From Deltaproteobacteria bacterium (lineage in GTDB: Bacteria; Desulfobacterota; Syntrophia; Syntrophales; JACQWR01): a DNA stretch of 64,000 nucleotides. The stretch is from NCBI GenBank assembly GCA_026388415.1, contig JAPLJV010000013.1, positions 1 to 64,000 of the forward strand, read 5' to 3'. The position numbers and the translations under genes were made by a program. This document shows, one piece after another, positions 27,098 through 34,548 of the stretch. Position 1 is the first letter of the stretch; the number at the start of each line of letters is the position of its first letter. Under the pieces are notes generated by a model. It was not told the DNA's origin. It did not search any database and saw only the letters and a list, made by a program, of their open reading frames with translations.

Positions 27098-27203
27098 TAT
27101 AAAGGGGATATCTGTCGGGTCATTGAGTACAGGAAGCTATACGCCCCGGATCATCCCCCAATAATGCCGCCTTTCACCTGGTGATCGTTGATATCCCTTT
27201 ATG
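27098..27203 (+). repeat. Dispersed repeat R2, copy 3, with terminal inverted repeats
   Basis: TATAAAGGGGATATC at the left end and GATATCCCTTTATG at the right end are inverted repeats differing by one base. The inside contains TACAGGAAGCTATACG and CGGATCATCCCCC, shared with the copies at 2.8 and 47.7 kb. The size and ends suggest a small non-autonomous mobile element (MITE). A further AAAGGGGATAT occurs 45 bases to the right. Confidence 0.6.
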
Positions 27204-27406
27204 ACCCAAATTGCAACTTTATATTTGTATGATTATCTGCGTAGTTAAAGGGGATATTGCTGATTAGTTGACTAACTTACCCCCTGCCCCCATTTTTTCC
27301 GACTGGATTATCTGGTTGACCGTACCGAAGAATTGCCGGACCTATCCGGTGAGGATGGAATAGCTTGACTTTACAACTAATCAGCGTAAATATGCCCTCG
27401 ATAACC

Positions 27407-27487
27407 CCCATGCTCGGGCGGGCACAACGAAGGATGAAAATCCCCCCTTAACTTCCCTTTGGTAAAGGGGGATGGGGGTGATTTTCA
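27407..27487 (-). repeat. Dispersed palindromic repeat R1, copy 2
   Basis: This is the inverse orientation of the unit at 6.25 kb: GGGCACAACGAAGGATG precedes a hairpin built of AAAATCCCCCC and GGGGGTGATTTT arms. It sits 27 bases before the ParB-like gene, at the left side of the accessory region. Confidence 0.7.
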
Positions 27488-27514
27488 TATAAGTATTACG
27501 GGAGGAATAGCAAC

Positions 27515-28288
27515 ATGGCTGATAATTACACCAAGGGCAGAATCTATGAACTCGACCTCGGCACCCTGCGGCCGGACCCGGCCCAGGCGCGGAAATACAT
27601 AGATCCGGCCAGTCTGGCCGAATTGACTGCCTCTATCGGTAAGTATGGCGTCCTCCAGCCCATCCTGTTCCGTCAGGATGAAGCGGGGGCGCCAATATTC
27701 ATCGTTGCCGGTGAGCGACGGGTGGAAGCTGGCAGAGCGGCCGGTCTTACGACTATCCCGGGCATCTTGGTCACGGGGAATCACCGGGAAATCGCCCTCG
27801 TGGAAAACCTCCTGCGCGAGAATCTCACCCCCGTCGAAGAGGCGGAGGCTCTGGACGCGATCATGACGGAACAGGGCTACAACCAGTCGCAACTCAGCGA
27901 GATGATCGGCAAATCACAGCCTATTATTTCCCAGACCCTCTCGATCAACAAACTCCCTGCCGATCTGCGCGATCAGGTGCGCAGCAATCCGAACGTCCCC
28001 AAGACCTTCCTCATGGATTGCGCCAAATTGAAGACAGAGCAAGCCATGCGCACGAAGCTCACAAAATTTCTGGATAAGTTGAACAACCCGGCCATCCGAC
28101 CAATCCGGGTGTCCCAAGCCGTGGCGCTCATGAATCGCGTGGACAGCCTCCAGGGCGAGCTGGCAAATCTGGCCTGGCAAGACTGGACGGATGGTGAGAA
28201 ACAGGACCTGAGCGATCGTCTCCGCAACCTGCAACAGGGAGCTGACGCTCTCCTGCAGGCGCTGGGACCGGCCTCGCAATTAGCGTGA
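27515..28288 (+). CDS. ParB/RepB/Spo0J-type nuclease-partition domain protein
   Basis: A 257-residue ParB-like protein. The N-terminal domain has the expected GRIYELDLGTLRPDPAQAR and GVLQPILFR, and the CTP-binding motif region reads FIVAGERRVEAGRAAGL with the following ENLLRENLTPVEEAEA. A helix-turn-helix lies near MIGKSQPIISQTLSINKL. No parA and no parS-like palindrome are close by, so plasmid-type partition is not supported; such orphan ParB proteins are common on mobile islands. GGGAGGAA lies upstream of the ATG. Confidence 0.88.
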   Translation: MADNYTKGRIYELDLGTLRPDPAQARKYIDPASLAELTASIGKYGVLQPILFRQDEAGAPIFIVAGERRVEAGRAAGLTTIPGILVTGNHREIALVENLLRENLTPVEEAEALDAIMTEQGYNQSQLSEMIGKSQPIISQTLSINKLPADLRDQVRSNPNVPKTFLMDCAKLKTEQAMRTKLTKFLDKLNNPAIRPIRVSQAVALMNRVDSLQGELANLAWQDWTDGEKQDLSDRLRNLQQGADALLQALGPASQLA

Positions 28289-28533
28289 ACGGAGGAAAAG
28301 ACCTTTCCCGGCAGGTGTAAAATCTAACCTGGCAGTTTTTGAGGAACAGAACAATAACTGCTTAATATACATGGAATATAAACGATGAATGCGCTGTCTT
28401 TCAATAATATTCTACACTGAGATTATTAGCTTATATATTCTGATAGATAAGTGCTATTGATCATCAATAATTTTAAATAGTGCGAAAAAAGAAGATGAAT
28501 TTCACCAACATTTAACATCGTGGAACGAGAGCA

Positions 28534-28812
28534 ATGACTAACGCACACCTGCCGATCATCGCCAGCTATCCCGGCCCCGATGGCTCCGTTAATCTGGAGG
28601 ATCTGCAAACCGGCAGCAGTACGACACGCCGTTACTGGAATCGCCGGATCGGGGAATTTCTCAAGGAATTAAACCGGGAAGAAAGGACTGCACTGGCAGA
28701 GTCTGGTACAACACCGCAGTACCAGTCCAAGTCCAAGTCAGAGCACGAACCGCTGAACCCGAGGATTTGCGCGTATTTTATAACAATTACGAATCGCAAC
28801 GATAGGCTATGA
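28534..28812 (+). CDS. Hypothetical protein, low confidence
   Basis: A 92-residue frame. The first half (VNLEDLQTGSSTTRRYWNRR) has a protein-like composition; the second half (QYQSKSKSEHEPLNPRICAY) looks low in structure and may come from decay. No family recognised. It lies between the ParB-like gene and a CopG-like small gene. Confidence 0.35.
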   Translation: MTNAHLPIIASYPGPDGSVNLEDLQTGSSTTRRYWNRRIGEFLKELNREERTALAESGTTPQYQSKSKSEHEPLNPRICAYFITITNRNDRL

Positions 28813-28813
28813 A

Positions 28814-28960
28814 GTGAAAATCAAAAAAAGAACTAAAAGCTCCCTGTCGCAGGGGGGATCCTATCGGGAAATCGGTGAGTTCTGGGATAGTCACGATTTA
28901 GACGCCTTTTGGGATCAGACCACCGAGGCGGATTTTTTATTTGTGCTGTCTATGTCATAA
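28814..28960 (+). CDS. Short CopG-like antitoxin-type protein
   Basis: A 48-residue frame from a GTG. The core REIGEFWDSHDLDAFWDQT matches the FWDxHD...YWDQ pattern found in antitoxins of the CopG/BrnA type. The usual ribbon-helix-helix C-terminus is shortened, and no toxin partner is adjacent. It may be an orphan or truncated antitoxin. Confidence 0.45.
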   Translation: MKIKKRTKSSLSQGGSYREIGEFWDSHDLDAFWDQTTEADFLFVLSMS

Positions 28961-28981
28961 ATACACGAAATATTGCTTGCG

Positions 28982-29002
28982 CTATTCGCGAATTGCGAAT
29001 AG
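28982..29002. promoter_or_regulatory. Palindromic operator upstream of the HTH/nucleotidyltransferase pair
   Basis: CTATTCGC and GCGAATAG are exact inverted repeats around GAATT. The centre is about 20 bases before the start of the HTH gene, a typical autoregulation position for antitoxin genes. Confidence 0.6.
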
Positions 29003-29011
29003 AATCCGGCC

Positions 29012-29524
29012 ATGATTCTTAAACCACAGGACATAGTTATTCTCTTGAAAATTGTCGCGCTGGGCCAAAGCCAGTGGTCTTATGCATCCCTGGCCGCTGA
29101 TCTCGCCATGAGCACCTCAGAGGTCCATGCCGGCATAAAGCGCGCCGTTACCGCCCGTCTGATGGATGCTCAGAGGAGCCGCCCCCTTCTAAAATCATTC
29201 GAAGAATTCCTCATTCACGGCGTCAAATACGCCTTCCCTCCGGATCATGGCGGCCTGACCAGAGGCATCCCCACCGGATATGCCGCCCCTCCTCTGAGGA
29301 ATGTGATTTCTCAACCGAATGAGCCACCTCCCGTATGGCCGGACCCGGAAGGCAATACCCGCGGCCATGAATTCTCGCCGCTCTACAAGTCCGTCCCGAA
29401 AGCCGTCAAAAAGGACAATGCCCTTTATGAATTGCTGGCCATAGTGGACGCGATCCGCGACGGGCGAGCCCGTGAAAGAGAGATCGCCATCAAGGAACTA
29501 AGATTGCGATTAGGATCGGCATGA
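29012..29524 (+). CDS. Winged-helix DNA-binding protein, putative AbiEi-like partner
   Basis: A 170-residue protein. The first 65 residues form an HTH/winged-helix (WSYASLAADLAMSTSEVHAGIKRAVTARL). The rest is less ordered, with a C-terminal charged helix (AIRDGRAREREIAIKELRLRL). Its stop overlaps the next start (ATGA), and the next gene encodes a nucleotidyltransferase. This layout is that of the AbiE-type (type IV) toxin-antitoxin systems, where the HTH protein is antitoxin and repressor. AbiEi sequence similarity itself is not evident, so the role is inferred from context. Confidence 0.6.
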   Translation: MILKPQDIVILLKIVALGQSQWSYASLAADLAMSTSEVHAGIKRAVTARLMDAQRSRPLLKSFEEFLIHGVKYAFPPDHGGLTRGIPTGYAAPPLRNVISQPNEPPPVWPDPEGNTRGHEFSPLYKSVPKAVKKDNALYELLAIVDAIRDGRAREREIAIKELRLRLGSA

Positions 29525-30228
29525 TCAATAACAGAGACATTAATATCCGATTGATTATCCATGTCGCCAAGTGTCTTGGCGATCTGAGAAAGAAGGTTGT
29601 TTTTGTCGGCGGGTGCGCCACGGGTCTGTTCATCACAGATCCGGCCGTGCCGGAAGTCAGGGCAACACAGGACGTAGACGTCATTGCCGAGGTTGCTTCA
29701 AGGGTGCAGTACTATAATCTTGAAGAAGAGCTCCGGGCCAAAGGGTTCAAACAGGATATCAGAGAAGGGGCGCCACTTTGCCGGTGGCTGGTTGACGGCA
29801 TAAAAGTTGATGTCATGCCCACCCAGGAAGATATTCTTGGCTTCTCCAACTACTGGTATCTGCCCGCCATCAAGCATGCTGAAAGTATTAAGTTGGAGAA
29901 GGGGCTGACGATTCAGCTTGTTTCACCCCCCTATTTTCTGGCAACCAAGATTGAAGCATTCAAGGGGCGCGGTGGCGGCGATTATATGGCTAGTCACGAT
30001 ATGGAAGATATAATTACCGTCCTGGATGGCCGCCCCGAAATCATTGCTGAGATCAGGAGTTCCTCCGAAGAATTGCAAACCTTCTTAGCCGACACCTTTT
30101 GCGGATTTCTGGCCCAGGAAGGATTCCGCGACGCTCTTCCGGGTCATCTGCCCCCTGACTGGGCAAGCCAGGAACGGCTGCCCCGGCTCATCGAACGTTT
30201 GGAGGAAATAAGTGAAATCCAGGGGTAA
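29521..30228 (+). CDS. Nucleotidyltransferase (AbiEii-like, putative toxin)
   Basis: A 235-residue nucleotidyltransferase-fold protein. The family core is VVFVGGCATGLFITDP followed by the Asp pair in RATQDVDVIAE; a third acidic residue is in GIKVDVMPTQED. The C-terminal part has LATKIEAFKGRGGGDYMASHDMEDI, the Lys/Asp pattern seen in AbiEii-like toxins. Such toxins add nucleotides to tRNA or bind GTP. It is translationally coupled to the HTH gene. Toxicity is inferred, not shown. Confidence 0.75.
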   Translation: MINNRDINIRLIIHVAKCLGDLRKKVVFVGGCATGLFITDPAVPEVRATQDVDVIAEVASRVQYYNLEEELRAKGFKQDIREGAPLCRWLVDGIKVDVMPTQEDILGFSNYWYLPAIKHAESIKLEKGLTIQLVSPPYFLATKIEAFKGRGGGDYMASHDMEDIITVLDGRPEIIAEIRSSSEELQTFLADTFCGFLAQEGFRDALPGHLPPDWASQERLPRLIERLEEISEIQG

Positions 30229-30336
30229 TATGTTTATCGTTACATCCTCAAGCGGATATTCTGCTTCCATGACCATACTGCATAGCAATTGGGCTACTGC
30301 CGAGAGCACGGGATACGCCGAAAGGAGACTTTCATC

Positions 30337-33300
30337 ATGATCACGCGGGATACGTTTCCTCAATTACTCGAATATCTCGGCTTTATAAGGAGTAAAACGA
30401 TCTTCAGGAAAGAGATCGGCACCGCCATGCTCATCGTCGATATGGACAGCCGGGAGATCCAGTATCCTGAAACTACCGGCTTTATGGTTAACGAACGACA
30501 ATCGTGCAATTTTTCCAAAGTGGAAAATTTTGTCGTTCTCGAGTGCGTGCACCGGCTATTGGAAAAGGGCTACAAACCCGAACATATGGAACTGGAAGCG
30601 AAATGGAAGCTGGGGCATGGCGCCAGCGGCGGGCGCGCCGATATCCTGATCAAGGACAACGCTGGGAAACCGCTCCTGCTTATCGAATGCAAGACGCCGG
30701 GGCGGGAGTTCGACAAGGCGTGGCGCAACACATTGCAGGATGGCGGCCAGCTTTTCAGCTACGCCCAGCAGATACCGGAGACGCAATTCCTCTGCCTCTA
30801 CTGCTCCGATTGCGCCGCAGGGGAGATCACCTACCAGAGCAACATCATCGCCTACAGGGACAACGACAGATATCTTGAGGATAACCCGTCATTCAAGGCG
30901 TTCAGGGAACCGGGGGATGCCAAGGCTAAGTATGCCGTCTGGCGCGATACCTACAAGCTGGATTACACCACCAAGGGGATTTTCGAGGACAACATCCAGC
31001 CGTATCACATCGGCAAGGACAAGTATTCCCTGGCCGACCTGCACAGCATTTCCGCCAGCGACCAGCAGAAGAAATACCACGAGTTCGCCACCATCCTGCG
31101 CCAGCATAATGTCTCCGGTCGGGAGAACGCCTTTGACAAGTTGGTGAATCTGTTTCTCTGCAAGCTGGTGGACGAACTGGAGCACCCGGACGACCTCAAG
31201 TTTGTCTGGAAAGGGGTGGCCTACGACAGCCATTTCGATTTGATGGATCGCCTGCAACAGCTCTATCAGGCGGGTATGGGGAAGTTTCTTGGCGAAAAAA
31301 TCACCTATATCAATCGTGAGCGTGTTTTTGGTGCAATGCGCTTTATTCGGCAGGATCTTGATGTAACGCAACGTGAGGTATGGAAACTTTTTGTTGAACA
31401 GAAGTTTTTCACCAACAACGATTTTTCCTTCATCGACGTCCACAACGAAAAGCTCTTTTACCAGAACGCCGAGGTGTTGCTGAAGATCCTGCAGATGTGG
31501 CAGGACATCCGCCTCACCAGCGACACGGGACACAATCAGTTTCTAGGCGATATGTTCGAGTTTTTCCTCGATCAGGGAGTCAAACAGTCGGAAGGGCAGT
31601 ATTTCACCCCCATGCCGATCTGCCGCTTTATTCTGATGAGTCTGCCGCTGGAGAGCATCGTCAAGAGCAGTGCCCACCCACCCAAGGCGATCGACTACGC
31701 CTGCGGCGCCGGGCACTTCCTGACCGAGTTGGCGCTGCAACTGAAACCGCTGGTGGCGCAACATACGCAAGCCGACATGGCCGACTATCACCGCACCATC
31801 TACGGCATGGAAAAGGAGTACCGCCTCTCCAAGGTGGCCAAGGTCTCGGCCTTCATGTACGGCCAGCAGGAGATCAACATTTGCTATGGCGACGCCCTCA
31901 TCAATCGGCACAGCGCCTTTTCCGCGATCCAGGACAACAGCTTTGACCTGCTGGTGGCAAACCCTCCCTTCAGCGTGCGCGGTTTTCTGGAAACCCTGCT
32001 GGAAGAGGAGCGGAACAACTACACCCTCACCGACGCCATCGACAAGCTGGATACCAACAACAGCATCGAAACCTTTTTCATTGAGCGGGCCAAACAGTTG
32101 CTCAAAGCGGGCGGGGTTGCCGGCATCATCCTGCCCGCCAGCGTCCTTTCCAACGGCGGCAGGATCTACACCAGAACCCGCGAAATTCTGCTGCAGTATT
32201 TCGATATTATCGCCATAGCCGATTTCGGCAGCGGCACCTTCGGCAAGACCGGCACCAACACCGTCACCCTCTTTCTGCGGCGCAAGGCCACTGCGCCCAA
32301 CACCGCCGACCATTACCGCGAACGGGTGAATGAATGGTTTGCCACCGACGATAACCAGCCGGTTTACCGGGATGCCCACCTGATCGACCAGTACGCCGCC
32401 CACATCGGCGTGGCTGCCGACGATTACAAAACCGTACTGACCGGTGCACCCAACGCCGCCCTGTTGGCCCATGAGACCTTTATCCAGTACCGCACGGCCT
32501 TCGATGCCAGCACCGAGATCGTCAACCTGAAGAAGCAGAAGGGATTCAAGGGCAGGCCCCATGCGGAGCAGCAGGCCGAGCTGGACAAGCGTTTCCTGGC
32601 CTTTGTGCAGGGGATCGAGCGGGACAAACTCTTGCACTTTGTCCTCGCCAGCCAGCAGCCCAACCGGGTGCTGATCATCAAAAGTCCCGGCGAGACCAAG
32701 GCACAACGGCAGTTTCTCGGTTATTTCTGGAGCGATTCCAAGGGGGACGAAGGGATCAAGATTATCCGGGATGCGAACGGCCACCATCTGACGCCGCTTT
32801 ACGATGAGACAAACCGAGACAATCCGGCCAAGATCAGCCAGTGTATTACTGATAACTTTAATGCCGTTCGTCCTGAGCTTGTCGAAGGACGTGATTCGAC
32901 AGGCTCACCACGAACGGATATTGTTATACCGCCAGAATTGAGCGACTATGCCAGCACCGCCCGCTTGGTTGATATGCTCGACTTCTCGCGGCTGACGTTT
33001 GAGAAACAGTTTCTACTGTCAATTAAGAAGGCTGTGGAAGTGCAGAGTAAATGGCCGTTAAGCAAACTCTCTGATCTCGTGGAAATAATTAGCGGCGGCA
33101 CTCCGGGTACAAATAATGCCACCTATTGGGATGGCGATATTCCTTGGCTCAGTGTGGCGGATTTCAGTTCAGTCGCTAGGTTTGTTCATGTTGCAGAGAA
33201 AAGCATTACAATTGAAGGACTGAATAACAGTAGCACCAAGCTGCTACAAGCAGGCGACATTATCATTTCCGCTCGCGGCACAGTTGGCGCTCTTGCACAA

Positions 33301-34200
33301 TTAGCCGTACCGATGGCGTTTAATCAATCGTGCTACGGGCTTCGTTCAAAGACTGAAGTTACGAATGACTATATCTTCTACCTCTTGAAGCGTGAAATTC
33401 AGCAACTCAAGTCTCAAGCGTTTGGCAGTAAATTTGATGCAATCACAATCAAGACATTCGAAGAGGTAAAAATCCCCCTCCCGTCTCTCGAAATCCAGCA
33501 CCAAATCGTCGCCGAATGCGAAGCGGTGGATGCGGAAGCCATCGCCGCGCAAGCTAACATCGCCACATCCCGGTTATCAATAGAAATAGCTGTCAACGAA
33601 GTTATTCTTGGCAGTTTCCCAAAAAAGAAGTTGGGCGATTCAGATATTTCACTTATCAACCCGTCAAAAACCGAGATCAAACAGGTGGATGATGAAATAC
33701 AGGTTTCCTTTATAGAAATGGCTGCCGTCAGCGAATCGGGTTTCATTATGAATGCCGTTAACCGTCCGTTAAAAGAGTTGCGGAAAGGAAGCTACACCTA
33801 CTTTGCGGAAAACGATATCATCCTGGCAAAGATTACCCCCTGCATGGAAAATGGAAAATGTGCCGTTGCCGTTGGCCTGACGAATGGCCTTGGAATGGGA
33901 AGCTCGGAATTTCATGTGATAAGAGCCAATCCGGCAAACGTAATGCCCAAATATTTATTTCTCCTCCTGAATCGTCAATCTATTAGGACAGAAGCTGCGA
34001 AGATTATGACTGGTGCCAGTGGCCATCGCAGAGTGCCAGCCTCGTTTTACGAAACGCTACAAATTCCCGTCCCGCCGCTCGCCGAACAAAAACGCCTCGT
34101 TACCGAGGTGGAAAAACTGGAACAGACCATCTCCGCCGCCCAAAATCTCCTGGCAGCCGCGCCTGCCAGAAAACAGGCGGTGATGCAACGCTACTTATGA
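30337..34200 (+). CDS. Single-chain restriction-modification enzyme (nuclease - N6 methyltransferase - two specificity domains)
   Basis: A 1287-residue protein combining all three activities. An N-terminal PD-(D/E)xK nuclease domain has Asp102 in GGRADILI and the pair Glu117/Lys119 in LLLIECK. A gamma-type N6-adenine methyltransferase follows, with motif I DYACGAGHF near residue 452 and motif IV NPPF near 541. Two target-recognition regions resembling HsdS halves begin near 905 and 1090; the phrases IPLPSLEIQHQIVAECE and PVPPLAEQKRLVTEVE are their conserved spacers. Such a fusion matches type IIB/IIG (BcgI-like) systems and predicts a bipartite recognition site. The ATG preceded by AGGAG was chosen. 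An 18-codon palindromic repeat sits between the methyltransferase and specificity parts. Confidence 0.9.
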   Translation: MITRDTFPQLLEYLGFIRSKTIFRKEIGTAMLIVDMDSREIQYPETTGFMVNERQSCNFSKVENFVVLECVHRLLEKGYKPEHMELEAKWKLGHGASGGRADILIKDNAGKPLLLIECKTPGREFDKAWRNTLQDGGQLFSYAQQIPETQFLCLYCSDCAAGEITYQSNIIAYRDNDRYLEDNPSFKAFREPGDAKAKYAVWRDTYKLDYTTKGIFEDNIQPYHIGKDKYSLADLHSISASDQQKKYHEFATILRQHNVSGRENAFDKLVNLFLCKLVDELEHPDDLKFVWKGVAYDSHFDLMDRLQQLYQAGMGKFLGEKITYINRERVFGAMRFIRQDLDVTQREVWKLFVEQKFFTNNDFSFIDVHNEKLFYQNAEVLLKILQMWQDIRLTSDTGHNQFLGDMFEFFLDQGVKQSEGQYFTPMPICRFILMSLPLESIVKSSAHPPKAIDYACGAGHFLTELALQLKPLVAQHTQADMADYHRTIYGMEKEYRLSKVAKVSAFMYGQQEINICYGDALINRHSAFSAIQDNSFDLLVANPPFSVRGFLETLLEEERNNYTLTDAIDKLDTNNSIETFFIERAKQLLKAGGVAGIILPASVLSNGGRIYTRTREILLQYFDIIAIADFGSGTFGKTGTNTVTLFLRRKATAPNTADHYRERVNEWFATDDNQPVYRDAHLIDQYAAHIGVAADDYKTVLTGAPNAALLAHETFIQYRTAFDASTEIVNLKKQKGFKGRPHAEQQAELDKRFLAFVQGIERDKLLHFVLASQQPNRVLIIKSPGETKAQRQFLGYFWSDSKGDEGIKIIRDANGHHLTPLYDETNRDNPAKISQCITDNFNAVRPELVEGRDSTGSPRTDIVIPPELSDYASTARLVDMLDFSRLTFEKQFLLSIKKAVEVQSKWPLSKLSDLVEIISGGTPGTNNATYWDGDIPWLSVADFSSVARFVHVAEKSITIEGLNNSSTKLLQAGDIIISARGTVGALAQLAVPMAFNQSCYGLRSKTEVTNDYIFYLLKREIQQLKSQAFGSKFDAITIKTFEEVKIPLPSLEIQHQIVAECEAVDAEAIAAQANIATSRLSIEIAVNEVILGSFPKKKLGDSDISLINPSKTEIKQVDDEIQVSFIEMAAVSESGFIMNAVNRPLKELRKGSYTYFAENDIILAKITPCMENGKCAVAVGLTNGLGMGSSEFHVIRANPANVMPKYLFLLLNRQSIRTEAAKIMTGASGHRRVPASFYETLQIPVPPLAEQKRLVTEVEKLEQTISAAQNLLAAAPARKQAVMQRYL
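32864..32917 (+). repeat. Palindromic repeat R3 inserted in frame in the restriction-modification gene
   Basis: CCGTTCGT and ACGAACGG bound a 54-base palindromic unit containing CCTGAGCTTGTCGAAGGA and its partial complement TTCGACAGGCTCA. It is exactly 18 codons, translated as part of RPELVEGRDSTGSPRT, and lies at the boundary of the methyltransferase and specificity parts. The left-hand core is also found at 44.0 kb. Confidence 0.8.
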
Positions 34201-34280
34201 TTGAACATTACTTATTAGATACAGCCACGAATGTGGTGCTGACGGTGGACGAACATTTCCTGGATATTTCGGACTGCTAA
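34197..34280 (+). CDS. Very short ORF overlapping the restriction-modification stop
   Basis: A 27-residue frame begins in an ATGA overlap with the end of the large gene (MIEHYLLDTATNVV...). The coupling is suggestive, but the product has no recognisable feature and may be a remnant. Confidence 0.25.
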   Translation: MIEHYLLDTATNVVLTVDEHFLDISDC

Positions 34281-34347
34281 TACCAACTGCGCGGTAAACC
34301 GTGAAGCGTGCAATGAGAGCCCAGAAGGGTCGAAGAGGGGCTATGAA

Positions 34348-34533
34348 ATGATTTCAGAAAAACCGGATTCCTCCGCCGGTGGGAGAAAACGCGATCCGGA
34401 TTTGATCAATGCGGAAATCGCATTAAAGCGCGCGGCTTTGAAAGCCCGAGAGTTGGCCCGGCAGGCGGGCATAGGTGTTGTCGTGCTAAAGGATGGCAAT
34501 ATCATTGAGGAACGGACGGATCAAGGGAATTGA
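34348..34533 (+). CDS. Small hypothetical protein of the island
   Basis: A 61-residue protein with a helix rich in Ala and Arg (ALKRAALKARELARQAGIGV) followed by VVLKDGNIIEERTDQ. It ends 15 bases before the DUF1016 gene and is on the same strand, so it probably belongs to the same transcript. No family recognised. Confidence 0.5.
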   Translation: MISEKPDSSAGGRKRDPDLINAEIALKRAALKARELARQAGIGVVVLKDGNIIEERTDQGN

Positions 34534-34548
34534 AAACGTGAGGTATCC

